From Rossellomorea vietnamensis NBRC 101237 (GTDB taxonomy: Bacteria > Bacillota > Bacilli > Bacillales > Bacillaceae_B): a DNA stretch of 64,000 nucleotides. Under the pieces are notes generated by a model, which worked only from the letters and a program-made list of their open reading frames with translations, ran no database searches and had not been told where the DNA came from. A program made the position numbers and the translations under genes. Position 1 is the first letter of the stretch. Each line of letters begins with the position of its first letter. This document shows, in pieces, positions 10,420-18,749 of the stretch. The stretch is from assembly GCF_001591825.1 (NCBI RefSeq), contig NZ_BCVQ01000005.1:1-64000 (forward strand), written 5' to 3'.

Positions 10420-11288
10420 GGCAGATCACCGTCCCACTGATGTATATCAAGTATTGTCCCGATTTTCTCTTTCAACTCGAGTCTCGAAATGACTCCGTCA
10501 AGTTGTCCATGTTTTAATAAAAATTCGGATGTCTGGAAGTCTTCCGGCAGGTCTTCACGGATCGTCTGCTCGATGATTCTTCTGCCTGCGAATCCAATCA
10601 GTGCTCCCGGCTCAGCAAAGTTATAATCCCCGACGGATGCGAAACTTGCGGATACTCCGCCTGTCGTCGGATGGGTCATGATCGAGATGAAAAGCCCTCC
10701 GTTATCGCTCAGACGTTTCAGCGCTACACTGGTCTTCGCCATCTGCATCAAGGAAAGGACACCTTCTTGCATCCTGGCCCCGCCTGAAGCGGTGAAGATG
10801 ATGAACGGTACCTTCCGTTTATCGGCTTCTTCGATGGCTCTCGTAATTTTTTCACCGACCACCGATCCCATGCTTCCCATCCGGAAACGGGAATCCATGA
10901 TGGCTGTCACAACTTCCACACCATTAACCTTTCCTGAACCCGTCAGAACTGCTTCGTTCATGCCCGTCTTCTGACGGTCCTTTTCGACTTTACTTTCATA
11001 ATCAGGAAAGTTTAGGGGGTTACCCGAAGTCAGGTCATGATCAAGCTCCTTGAACGTGCCCTCATCTATAAAACTATCGACTCTCTCTGGTGGACTCATG
11101 CCATGATGGTATCCACAATGGATACACACCTTTAGGTTTTTTTGAAGTTCTTTCGTGTACATGATTTTTTTGCAATCAGGACATTTCGTCATGATGCCTT
11201 CCGGAACGTCATGTTTGGCCGCTTCAGAAGGAATCGTTGCATATTTTTTCTTTTCCTTTTTTGATTTGTTAAAAAGTTCCTTTAGCAA
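10413..11288 (-). CDS. accD: Acetyl-CoA carboxylase carboxyltransferase subunit beta
   Basis: A 291-residue carboxyltransferase beta subunit. The N-terminal zinc ribbon has Cys36, Cys39, Cys55 and Cys58 (CPDC and CIHC). The crotonase-fold body has [18 protein letters not shown] and [15 protein letters not shown]. It forms the A2B2 carboxyltransferase with AccA. The start is TTG, positioned after AAGGAGG. It is the first gene of accD-accA. The 129 bases upstream separate it from a FadR-type regulator gene and contain no obvious FapR site. Confidence 0.96.
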   Translation of the reverse strand: MLKELFNKSKKEKKKYATIPSEAAKHDVPEGIMTKCPDCKKIMYTKELQKNLKVCIHCGYHHGMSPPERVDSFIDEGTFKELDHDLTSGNPLNFPDYESKVEKDRQKTGMNEAVLTGSGKVNGVEVVTAIMDSRFRMGSMGSVVGEKITRAIEEADKRKVPFIIFTASGGARMQEGVLSLMQMAKTSVALKRLSDNGGLFISIMTHPTTGGVSASFASVGDYNFAEPGALIGFAGRRIIEQTIREDLPEDFQTSEFLLKHGQLDGVISRLELKEKIGTILDIHQWDGDLPW

Positions 11289-11417
11289 GGTGAAACCTCC
11301 TTACCGAATGACACTAGCTTGCTTTTAGCGGGGAAATATTCCCTTACATGACAGCTGCCCATTCGCTTCTCTATAGTAAGTGCATTAACTGCTTGACTAT
11401 CAGTTTAATGGAAGTGT

Positions 11418-12077
11418 TTAAAAAAAGATGTTGGAAATTGTCGCGTCTTCATCGACAATTTTCCTAACCCTTATATACGTCTCTTGCACAGTCTCTTTCT
11501 CCTGGTGATCGATGCCACTGAGCATGGTGATCAACTCTTCCCTCATCGCTTCTGTGAGTTTTTTCTCACCACAGATCAACGTCTCGAAATCATTCAGGAT
11601 ATTCCAGATCCGTTGGGATAAGTAATTCGAACTCATCATGACGATCTCCCTGAACACGTCGTCCAGGTTCTCGCATTCAGAAACGCTCACATGCAGGGAA
11701 TCTGTATTCCTTTTATCTATATACAAAGCCTTCAATGCTTCTTTTTCAATCATCATCTTCGTCTGAAGAATGTCTTCCTGAGCCATGTCGTCCTGGAGGA
11801 TGAACATGCCTAGAAGATCGATCAGATGATGATCCCTGAAGTCCCGCAAGAAGGTACCTTCGCCTCTGCGGGTTTCAATCAGTCCCAACAGTTCAAGGGC
11901 CCGGAGTGCTTCCCTGACAGAGGATCGCCCGACATTCAGGCGCTCGGACAGCTCTCTCTCGGACGGGATCTTATCTCCCGGCTTCAGACAGTCCTTTGAT
12001 ATCATTTCTCTCAGCTGGTGAACAATTCCAATATATACTTTAGCGTGAGTTTGGAGAGAGTTCACTTCTGTCATCAT
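11418..12077 (-). CDS. FadR-type GntR family transcriptional regulator
   Basis: A 219-residue regulator with an N-terminal GntR winged helix-turn-helix. KPGDKIPSERELSERL leads into the recognition helix GRSSVREALRALE and the wing RRGEGTFL (about residues 36-80). A helical C-terminal effector domain follows, and the FadR/FCD class is likely from its length. The gene overlaps the ytsJ stop by four bases (ATGA), so it is co-expressed with malic enzyme. A FadR-type palindrome upstream of ytsJ makes autoregulation of the pair plausible. The ligand is unknown. An acyl-CoA or organic acid would fit neighbours accD-accA and ytsJ. Confidence 0.85.
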   Translation of the reverse strand: MMTEVNSLQTHAKVYIGIVHQLREMISKDCLKPGDKIPSERELSERLNVGRSSVREALRALELLGLIETRRGEGTFLRDFRDHHLIDLLGMFILQDDMAQEDILQTKMMIEKEALKALYIDKRNTDSLHVSVSECENLDDVFREIVMMSSNYLSQRIWNILNDFETLICGEKKLTEAMREELITMLSGIDHQEKETVQETYIRVRKIVDEDATISNIFF

Positions 12078-13312
12078 TCACTCTTCCCGATGACGGCTAA
12101 ATCTTCCGTTTTCTTACGGATTTCTTCCGGGTCCACCTTTAAGCGGGCAACCCCTGTTTCCATCGCTGTTTTCGCCACGGCAGCAGCAACGGCTGGAGCG
12201 ACACGCTTATCGAATGGCGCAGGAATGACATAGTCTGCGTTCAGTTCGTCTTCCGTGATCAAAGAAGCGATCGCTTCAACGGCAGCCTGCTTCATTTTTT
12301 CATTGATGTGGGTTGCGCGTACGTCCAGTGCACCCCTGAAGATCCCAGGGAAGGCAAGGACATTGTTCACCTGGTTCGGGAAATCAGACCGGCCTGTCCC
12401 GATCACTTTGGCTCCGGCTGCTTTTGCGAGGTCAGGCATGATTTCAGGAACCGGGTTCGCCATGGCGAAGATGATCGGATCCTGCTTCATGGAAGAAACC
12501 ATCTCTTCCGTCAGGGCACCGGCAACAGATACACCGATGAATACGTCGGCATCCTTCAATACTTCACCTAAGCCGCCTTTGATATGGTCACGGTTCGTAA
12601 ACTTCGCGACTTCATCTTTCGTACTGTTCATCCCTTCAGGACGCCCTTCATAAATCGCACCCTTGGAATCACACATGATGATGTCCCTTACCCCATAACG
12701 GTAAAGAAGCTTAATGATGGCCATACCGGCAGCACCGGCACCATTTGCCACGACTTTGATTTCGGACATTTTCTTTCCGACTATTTTGAGAGCGTTCACA
12801 AGTCCAGCCACGGTGACGATCGCCGTACCATGCTGATCATCATGGAAAACAGGAATATTCGTTTCTTTCTTCAGGCGCTCTTCAATTTCAAAGCAATTCG
12901 GAGCGGCGATATCTTCAAGGTTCACGCCTCCGAACGTCGGCTCAAGGAGCTTAACGGTTTCAACGATCTTGTCCACATCCGTTGTGTTCAAACAGATCGG
13001 GAATGCGTCGACTCCTGCAAAACTCTTGAATAGTACCGCTTTTCCTTCCATGACGGGAAGAGCCGCTTCAGGTCCGATATTCCCAAGACCCAGAACAGCC
13101 GTACCATCGGAAACAACCGCGACCATATTCCCTTTCATCGTGTAATCATAGACCGTTTCAGGCTTGTCATAGATCACCTTGCAGGGTTCCGCCACCCCGG
13201 GGGAGTAAGCTAAGCTCAAGTCATCCGCATTTCGGACTTCCACCTTGGATTTAGACTCTAATTTCCCTTTATTCACTCGATGCATATGCAGAGCTTCTTC
13301 GCGTAATGACAA
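12074..13312 (-). CDS. ytsJ: NAD(P)-dependent malic enzyme
   Basis: A 412-residue malic enzyme, oxidatively decarboxylating malate to pyruvate. LSLAYSPGVAEPC near residues 32-44 carries the catalytic tyrosine. FHDDQHGTAIVT near 155 binds the divalent metal, and VANGAGAAGMA near 188 is the dinucleotide-binding loop. Position and length match B. subtilis YtsJ, the main NADPH-producing malic enzyme. The start is TTG after AAGGAGTGAG. It is translationally coupled to the downstream GntR regulator. Confidence 0.94.
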   Translation of the reverse strand: MSLREEALHMHRVNKGKLESKSKVEVRNADDLSLAYSPGVAEPCKVIYDKPETVYDYTMKGNMVAVVSDGTAVLGLGNIGPEAALPVMEGKAVLFKSFAGVDAFPICLNTTDVDKIVETVKLLEPTFGGVNLEDIAAPNCFEIEERLKKETNIPVFHDDQHGTAIVTVAGLVNALKIVGKKMSEIKVVANGAGAAGMAIIKLLYRYGVRDIIMCDSKGAIYEGRPEGMNSTKDEVAKFTNRDHIKGGLGEVLKDADVFIGVSVAGALTEEMVSSMKQDPIIFAMANPVPEIMPDLAKAAGAKVIGTGRSDFPNQVNNVLAFPGIFRGALDVRATHINEKMKQAAVEAIASLITEDELNADYVIPAPFDKRVAPAVAAAVAKTAMETGVARLKVDPEEIRKKTEDLAVIGKSE

Positions 13313-13410
13313 ATTGACTCACTCCTTCTGATTCTTTTACATGCTATGGATCGAATCGCTAAAAACGACTCTTCTAAACGTAAAATTGGATAATAAAATA
13401 ATAAGTTCAG

Positions 13411-13427
13411 AGGTGGTCAGACCACCT
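13411..13427. promoter_or_regulatory. FadR-type operator upstream of ytsJ-gntR
   Basis: AGGTGGTCAGACCACCT is a perfect 17-bp palindrome whose core TGGTCNGACCA is the classic half-site pair bound by FadR-class GntR proteins (E. coli FadR box). It lies about 100 bases upstream of the ytsJ start, in the control region of an operon that encodes a FadR-type regulator. On the minus strand it lacks a U-tract, so it is a poor terminator for dnaE. Confidence 0.65.
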
Positions 13428-13472
13428 TTTTCTATTAAACAATAATATAAATTATGGTTTTAGTAAAGTATG

Positions 13473-16400
13473 TTATTGCAATATCACGTTTGACTCCCCA
13501 AGAATTCGGTACAATTCCCTAAGAGCCTCTTGTGAAGGACTGATGCGCAGATGATCCGGAAGCCTTATACTCTTTTTGGCCTGCTCGTTGTAGACGATGA
13601 CCGGATTCTTCCCTTTGAACCGGTTAATGGCTCGATGGATCCCCTCCATACAGCCCTCTTCATCCTGACCCACGGCGATTTTCAAATAGAGTTTCTGGCT
13701 GCTCTCTTTCACCCTTGCCTGAACGTCTTCCATCGTTTCCAACTGATTAACGATGAACTGAAGCTTATCGTTGCGGTCTTCCACATTGCCCCCGAATAGG
13801 AGAATATTCCCTTCTTTGAGCAGAGGCATATTATGTTTGTACACATTCGGAAACACAACGGCTTCCATCTCTCCGCTCTCGTCCCCGATTTCAAGGAAAG
13901 CCATCACTTCCCCTTTTTTGGTCCGGATCGATTTCATCCCGGTAATATAACCGCCGAGTGAGATTTTCGATCCTTTTTGAAGATCGGCTATCTGTTGCAA
14001 TCCCATTCCTTCAAATAAAGGCCGGTAAGAAGAAACCGGGTGATCCGATAAGTAGAGTCCAAGTACCTGTTTTTCAAACTGAAGCTTCGTATCGATCGTC
14101 ATGTCATCCACTTCCACATATTTGGGCTTTAACATAAAAGCCTCTTCTTCATGGAACAGGTCAGGATCGTCATCAGGGTTCACAAGCTCAGCATGCTGCG
14201 CCGCCACATCCAAGCTAGCAAGCAAGGTTGCGCGGTCGATCCCGAATTCATCAAACGCCCCGGAGAGCACAAGATTCTCTAAGATCTTCCGGTTGATCGT
14301 CTTCGAGGACACCCGCATGCAGAAATCGAAGAGATCCTGAAACGGCTTTTCTTTTCTCGCACGGATGATTTCCTTAAGAGCCGCGGCCCCGATTCCTTTA
14401 ATCGCCCCTATGCTGTAGCGGATCACATTCTTTCCTTCGACTGTAAAAACAAACTGGCTGCGATTGATGGAAGGAGGCAGGATTTCAATGTCATACTGCG
14501 TGGCCTCCCGTATATACTGAGCCACCTTCGTTTCATTCCCTACGACAGATGTCAGGAGTGACGATAAGAAGAAAGCAGGATAATGGGCTTTCAGGTAAGC
14601 CAGTTGATAGGCGATCATGCTGTATGCAACGGCATGTGACCGGTTGAATCCATAATCTGCGAAACGAACGATCAAATCATAAATTGTATGGGCGACCTCT
14701 TCCCTGTAGCCTTTCCGTATCGAACCGGAAACAAAATGCTCCCGTTCCTGATCGAGGACATCCTTTTTCTTCTTGGAAACGGCTCGCCTGAGGAGATCCG
14801 CTTCCCCGAGGGAGAACCCGGCCATTTTCGATGCGATCTGCATGATCTGCTCTTGATAGACAATGACCCCATACGTCATTTCAAGGATCGGTTTCAAATC
14901 GGGATGAGGATATTCCACCTGCTCTTTCCCATGTTTCCGGTTGATATACATCGGGATGTTCTCCATCGGACCCGGACGGTACAAGGCGTTCACCGCCACG
15001 ATGTCTTCAAAGGAATTGGGTTTCAGCCTTTTTAACACATTCCGCATCCCATCCGATTCCAGCTGGAAGATCCCATTCGTCTGCCCTTTAGTGAGCAGAT
15101 CGAACGTTTTGGCATCATTCATCGGGATTGACTCGATGGCAAACGGTTTTCCCGTCCCGATTTCAACATTCTTCACGATTCTTTCCAATATACTCAGATT
15201 GCGAAGCCCAAGGAAATCCATCTTCAACAACCCAATTTCTTCTAAAATATCCATAGAGTACTGTGTCAGGTGAATCCCCGATGAACTCCCCTGGATCGGT
15301 ACCCACTGTACTAAAGGAGCTTCACTCATCACGACTCCCGCCGCGTGGGTGGAGGTGTGTCTCGGTAGTCCTTCAAGCTTGAGAGCAGTCTGGAACAATT
15401 TTTTATAATGATCAGAGCCCGTCACAAAGTCGCGAAACCCCTTCGACTTTTCATAGGCTTCCTTCAAAGTGATTCCGAGCTGGTTCGGCACGAGCTTCGA
15501 CACCTGCTCCTGCTCCTTCATATTGAGTCCAAACACACGACCCGTATCACGGAGAGCCGCTTTCGCTGCAAACGTCCCGAACGTGATGATCTGGGCGACA
15601 TGCAGGCTGCCGTACTTCCCTTCCACATACTCGATCACTTCGTCGCGCCGGTGATCAGGGAAATCGATGTCGATATCCGGCATGGTCACCCGTTCTGGAT
15701 TCAGGAATCGTTCAAACAGCAGATGATGCTCCAAAGGATCCACGTCCGTAATCCTGAGGGCGTAGGATACGAGGGAACCTGCGGCCGACCCACGTCCCGG
15801 TCCGGTCAGGATCTTTTTGTCCTTCGCGTATTTCATGAAATCCCACACAATCAGGAAGTAGTCGCTGAACCCCATCCTGCCGATGACTTCAAGCTCATAA
15901 TCCAACCGCTCGATATACTCATCAGTTACCGTTTCGATCCGCTCGCTTAACCCTTTTTCACAAAGATGCGTCAATTCCTCGAGGGCGGTGACTCCTTCAG
16001 GCAGAGGATATTTCGGAAGGAGCTGTTGATGAAAAGGAATGGTCAGATGGCAGCGGTCGGCAATCTTCATTGTATTTTCCAATGCCTCAACATGATCAGA
16101 GAAAAGCTCCACCATCTGATCCTTGCTCTTGAAATAATACTCCTGAGATTGAAGTACGTCACGGTCATCCTCCGACAGCTTAACCCCATCCCGGATCGCA
16201 GCCATGCACTCATGGGCAAAATGATCTTCCTGCTCGAGGTACTGTACATCATTGGTAGCGACCATTTCCGAACCGGTCTCTTCCGCTATCTTCTGCAGTA
16301 AAGGAATAAGCGAATCCTCAGAGGCAATGCCGTGCTTTTGAATGCTCAAGTAAAAGGAGTCCCGACCGAACATCTGTTGATAGGTGCGGATACATTCCTT

Positions 16401-16823
16401 AGCTTTTTCTTTTTCATCATTCAATAACAGGTTCTCTATCTCACCCTTGACGCCTGGAGTGATGGCGATCAATCCTTTACTGTAGGAAGAGAGCCACTTC
16501 AGCGGTAATCCTTCTTTCGACTTTGCGCCGATGGCACTCGAGATTTTTAATAGATTCTGATAGCCACTTTGATCTTTCACGAGGAGAACGAGGGGATGGG
16601 AACCTTCCTCCGAGGCAATATCTGCGGTCAATCCGATGATCGGTTTGATGTTTTCTTTTACACACGCCTTATAAAAAGGGATCGCGGCATACATCATATT
16701 TTTATCGGTCAAGGCAAGCGCCCTGTACCCTGATTCCTTCGCTTTATGTACAAGTCCATTTATCGATATCGTGCTAGACAAGAGACTATAGGCACTCGCT
16801 ATTTGTAAATGAACAAATGACAT
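13473..16823 (-). CDS. dnaE: DNA polymerase III subunit alpha (DnaE)
   Basis: A 1116-residue DnaE-type replicative polymerase. In Bacillus it extends RNA primers before handing over to PolC. A PHP domain covers about residues 1-200. Polymerase motifs GPGRGSAAGSL (341-351) and PDIDIDFPD (382-390, catalytic aspartates) are intact, as is IEGLPRHTSTHAAGV in the fingers. A helix-hairpin-helix and an OB fold occupy the C-terminal third. The start is ambiguous. ATG at 16823 gives the family N-terminus MSFVHLQ, while a GTG at 16832 is only three bases from AAAGG. Divergent from ytrH. Confidence 0.95.
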   Translation of the reverse strand: MSFVHLQIASAYSLLSSTISINGLVHKAKESGYRALALTDKNMMYAAIPFYKACVKENIKPIIGLTADIASEEGSHPLVLLVKDQSGYQNLLKISSAIGAKSKEGLPLKWLSSYSKGLIAITPGVKGEIENLLLNDEKEKAKECIRTYQQMFGRDSFYLSIQKHGIASEDSLIPLLQKIAEETGSEMVATNDVQYLEQEDHFAHECMAAIRDGVKLSEDDRDVLQSQEYYFKSKDQMVELFSDHVEALENTMKIADRCHLTIPFHQQLLPKYPLPEGVTALEELTHLCEKGLSERIETVTDEYIERLDYELEVIGRMGFSDYFLIVWDFMKYAKDKKILTGPGRGSAAGSLVSYALRITDVDPLEHHLLFERFLNPERVTMPDIDIDFPDHRRDEVIEYVEGKYGSLHVAQIITFGTFAAKAALRDTGRVFGLNMKEQEQVSKLVPNQLGITLKEAYEKSKGFRDFVTGSDHYKKLFQTALKLEGLPRHTSTHAAGVVMSEAPLVQWVPIQGSSSGIHLTQYSMDILEEIGLLKMDFLGLRNLSILERIVKNVEIGTGKPFAIESIPMNDAKTFDLLTKGQTNGIFQLESDGMRNVLKRLKPNSFEDIVAVNALYRPGPMENIPMYINRKHGKEQVEYPHPDLKPILEMTYGVIVYQEQIMQIASKMAGFSLGEADLLRRAVSKKKKDVLDQEREHFVSGSIRKGYREEVAHTIYDLIVRFADYGFNRSHAVAYSMIAYQLAYLKAHYPAFFLSSLLTSVVGNETKVAQYIREATQYDIEILPPSINRSQFVFTVEGKNVIRYSIGAIKGIGAAALKEIIRARKEKPFQDLFDFCMRVSSKTINRKILENLVLSGAFDEFGIDRATLLASLDVAAQHAELVNPDDDPDLFHEEEAFMLKPKYVEVDDMTIDTKLQFEKQVLGLYLSDHPVSSYRPLFEGMGLQQIADLQKGSKISLGGYITGMKSIRTKKGEVMAFLEIGDESGEMEAVVFPNVYKHNMPLLKEGNILLFGGNVEDRNDKLQFIVNQLETMEDVQARVKESSQKLYLKIAVGQDEEGCMEGIHRAINRFKGKNPVIVYNEQAKKSIRLPDHLRISPSQEALRELYRILGESNVILQ

Positions 16824-16896
16824 GTTATGCACAACCTTTTTTTCAATATACTTTTATTATAGGAAAGAAACCGAAAAAAAGAAAATATGTTCTCCC

Positions 16897-16925
16897 TCAT
16901 ATCTTGTCCCCGAATCCCATATAGT
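16897..16925 (+). promoter_or_regulatory. Candidate sigma-E promoter of ytrH-ytrI
   Basis: TCATATCT (16897-16904) and CATATAGT (16918-16925) are 13 bases apart. They resemble the mother-cell sigma-E consensus (-35 with ATATT, -10 CATACANT). The site is 36 bases before the ytrH start. ytrH is known to be sigma-E dependent in B. subtilis. Confidence 0.6.
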
Positions 16926-16960
16926 TATCGTAAAGACACGTAATAGATGGAGATGATGAA

Positions 16961-17296
16961 ATGGCGGAAGCTTTCTTTCCGGAATTATTCAAAAGCTTCT
17001 TTATTGCTATGGGGGTACTGCTCGGTGGATCACTGCTCGGCGGATTGGCCTCGTTTGCCATGGGGCAGCCCTTATTCATTGAAATGAGACGACTATCCGA
17101 TTTCCTGCGGATCTGGGCCATCATCGCAGCGATCGGCGGCACATTCGATACAGTGTACAGCTTTGAAAAAGGTTTCCTGAACGGGGAAACAAAAGAACTC
17201 TTCAAACAATTCCTGTGGATCCTGTCTGCACTTGGAGGAGCCAACACGGCTGCCATGATCATCACGTGGCTCACCCAGGAACATATGCCGTCATGA
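16961..17296 (+). CDS. ytrH: Sporulation membrane protein YtrH
   Basis: A 111-residue protein with about three membrane segments (residues 8-34, 48-64, 82-104) and the conserved IWAIIAAIGGTFDT. It is the orthologue of B. subtilis YtrH, made under sigma-E in the mother cell and needed for normal sporulation. GGAGATGATGAA precedes the ATG. It overlaps ytrI by four bases (ATGA), and a sigma-E-like promoter lies immediately upstream. Confidence 0.9.
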   Translation: MAEAFFPELFKSFFIAMGVLLGGSLLGGLASFAMGQPLFIEMRRLSDFLRIWAIIAAIGGTFDTVYSFEKGFLNGETKELFKQFLWILSALGGANTAAMIITWLTQEHMPS

Positions 17297-17799
17297 GGAT
17301 CCCCCCTTTCTACCGACTCCCCTCCTGGCAGCGGTTCTTCGCCGGAATGGTCGTGGGGGGCATCATCAGCTGGATGATTTTCCTCTTCATGTTCGGCACC
17401 ATGCATGAAAAACAGGCCCTGAAAATAGAGGAACAAAAAAACGACATCAGCAAACTGAAACACACTCTGTCCTACTTACAGGAAGAATACAAGCAGCTGA
17501 ATCAGGAAAACGAAAACGAACTGGTCATCCAGGAAGTCAAAATCAAGATCATCAACACGACCAAGACAAAAGTGGAGCTGCTGAGCATTCATCAAACCGA
17601 GGACAAACTGAGCGAAGATTTGCGGAGCCTGTTGACCAAGGACCTGGAAACGGTTTACGGAAATAAAGAGCTCATCAAGAAAATCATTGAAAATAAAACC
17701 GTCAAGCTGAATGATAAGAATTTCCGGCTGAAAGTGAAGGAGATGTACTTTTATACGACCACGCAGATTACTTTGGAGTTGAAGTATGAGGATGATTAG
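17293..17799 (+). CDS. ytrI: Sporulation membrane protein YtrI
   Basis: A 168-residue protein with one N-terminal membrane segment (about residues 15-38), a coiled coil (about 40-75, heptads around KLKHTLSYLQEEYKQLNQENE) and a small C-terminal domain. It matches YtrI by position, length and topology. The start at 17293 overlaps the ytrH stop and lacks a strong ribosome-binding site, implying translational coupling. The last gene of the conserved block; a terminator follows. Confidence 0.9.
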   Translation: MRIPPFYRLPSWQRFFAGMVVGGIISWMIFLFMFGTMHEKQALKIEEQKNDISKLKHTLSYLQEEYKQLNQENENELVIQEVKIKIINTTKTKVELLSIHQTEDKLSEDLRSLLTKDLETVYGNKELIKKIIENKTVKLNDKNFRLKVKEMYFYTTTQITLELKYEDD

Positions 17800-17810
17800 A
17801 TTTGTTGGGT

Positions 17811-17840
17811 GAACCTGTCGGGTGGCGGGTTCTTTTTTTG
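17811..17840 (+). terminator. Terminator of ytrH-ytrI
   Basis: GAACC pairs with GGTTC across a 12-base loop and is followed by TTTTTTTG. The stem is short but the U-run is strong, and it lies 12 bases after the ytrI stop. Confidence 0.7.
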
Positions 17841-17929
17841 TTTGATTTTGTTCGGGATGGTTTTGAAATGGTCGTTTGATTCCCTCTTTGACAGGTATTA
17901 TGGGGGCATCGCCTTGACATTTAGTCGTG

Positions 17930-18040
17930 ATTGCGTCATTTCCGGTGGTCATTACGTCGAAATTCAATTTATTGCGTCTTTATATTGGGAATTGCGTCAA
18001 ACGTGACCTTGATTGCGTCATTCCCCTCAATCATTGCGTC
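17930..18040. repeat. Six-copy array of ATTGCGTC at 20-21 bp spacing
   Basis: The octamer ATTGCGTC occurs at 17930, 17971, 17991, 18012 and 18033, with a one-base variant (ATTACGTC) at 17951. The steps are 21, 20, 20, 21 and 21 bases, close to two turns of B-DNA. The 12-13 bases between cores are poorly conserved, though units 1 and 5 share CATT after the core and units 4 and 6 share CAAA. There is no coding potential. The array lies just after the ytrI terminator and before an ECF sigma gene. Confidence 0.85.
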
Positions 18041-18081
18041 AAATGACAAAATCATCCATCCCTTACCACAACACCATAGTA

Positions 18082-18110
18082 TAATGGAATAAGTCAAAAA
18101 AATTCCATTA
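18082..18110. promoter_or_regulatory. Inverted repeat upstream of the first ECF sigma gene
   Basis: TAATGGAAT and ATTCCATTA form a perfect nine-base inverted repeat with an 11-base spacer. The left arm overlaps a TATAAT hexamer at 18080-18085, though no convincing -35 lies upstream. It could be an operator or a hairpin in the leader of the sigma factor transcript. Confidence 0.45.
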
Positions 18111-18185
18111 TTCATGAGAATCATTTCCCCATCCATTCGTTGTACATAGTGTAAAGGCCTTTCAATCATATAAGGAGCGAATGAA

Positions 18186-18749
18186 ATGAAAAGTTCACCA
18201 ACCAATTTCATCAAAAGGTTAAAAAAGAAAAAAGAGGATGCATTGGAATATATCATCGATGCTTACATGCCGCTTGTGAAAACGATCGCTACAAAAATTC
18301 TGCACAATCAAAATCGTCTGGACGTCGATGAATGTATTAACGATGTATTCCTGACCGTCTGGCAAAACGCACATCAGTTTAAAGGAGAGCCTGAAGACTT
18401 CAGGAAGTGGATTGGAATGATCACAAAATACAAGGCAATCGACCGATACCGTCAGGCTGAAAAACGGAACGCCCGTGAACATCAGGACGAATCTCTCTTT
18501 GAAAAATCAAGTACTCCCGGGACCGATATATCCATATTGCGACGGGAAGAAAAAAATGAATTACTAGCAGCGATCAGTCACCTGGAAGAGCTGGACCGTG
18601 ACATCTTCATAATGAAGTATTACCTGGACTTAACCAATATAGAAATTGCTGATCAATTAACCCTTTCGAAAGCGGCGGTGGATAACCGCTTGTATCGCGG
18701 GAAGAAAAAATTAGCGTCAAATGTAACATTAAAGGAGCGACTGGTATGA
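18186..18749 (+). CDS. ECF-type RNA polymerase sigma factor
   Basis: A 187-residue sigma-70 family member of ECF size. Region 2 spans about residues 22-95, with DECINDVFLTVWQ and RKWIGMITKYKAIDRYRQ. Region 4 spans about 125-180, with LDRDIFIMKYYLDLTNIEIA and the helix-turn-helix LSKAAVDNRLYRGKKKL. The stop overlaps the next start (ATGA), coupling it to a membrane protein with the layout of an anti-sigma factor. Target genes are unknown. AAGGAGCGAATGAA upstream of the ATG gives a good ribosome-binding site. Confidence 0.85.
   Translation: MKSSPTNFIKRLKKKKEDALEYIIDAYMPLVKTIATKILHNQNRLDVDECINDVFLTVWQNAHQFKGEPEDFRKWIGMITKYKAIDRYRQAEKRNAREHQDESLFEKSSTPGTDISILRREEKNELLAAISHLEELDRDIFIMKYYLDLTNIEIADQLTLSKAAVDNRLYRGKKKLASNVTLKERLV

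Noticed and set aside
11284-11299. GGT-N3-ACC palindrome near accD as a second FadR-type operator
   Set aside because: It coincides with the accD ribosome-binding site, whose sequence explains the symmetry, and it lacks the outer bases of the FadR core.
13411-13427. The ytsJ-upstream palindrome as the dnaE terminator
   Set aside because: On the minus strand it is not followed by a U-run, whereas its sequence matches a FadR-type operator exactly.
16897-17463. Long minus-strand frames opposite ytrH and ytrI
   Set aside because: Antisense shadows of conserved sporulation genes with no homology or initiation signals.
17930-18040. The regular array as a CRISPR
   Set aside because: Cores are only eight bases and spacers 12-13 bases, the repeat is not palindromic, and no cas genes are nearby.
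18113-18128. Fur-box-like TGAGAATCATTT upstream of the sigma gene
   Set aside because: Four mismatches to the 15-base Fur core and no iron-related gene nearby.
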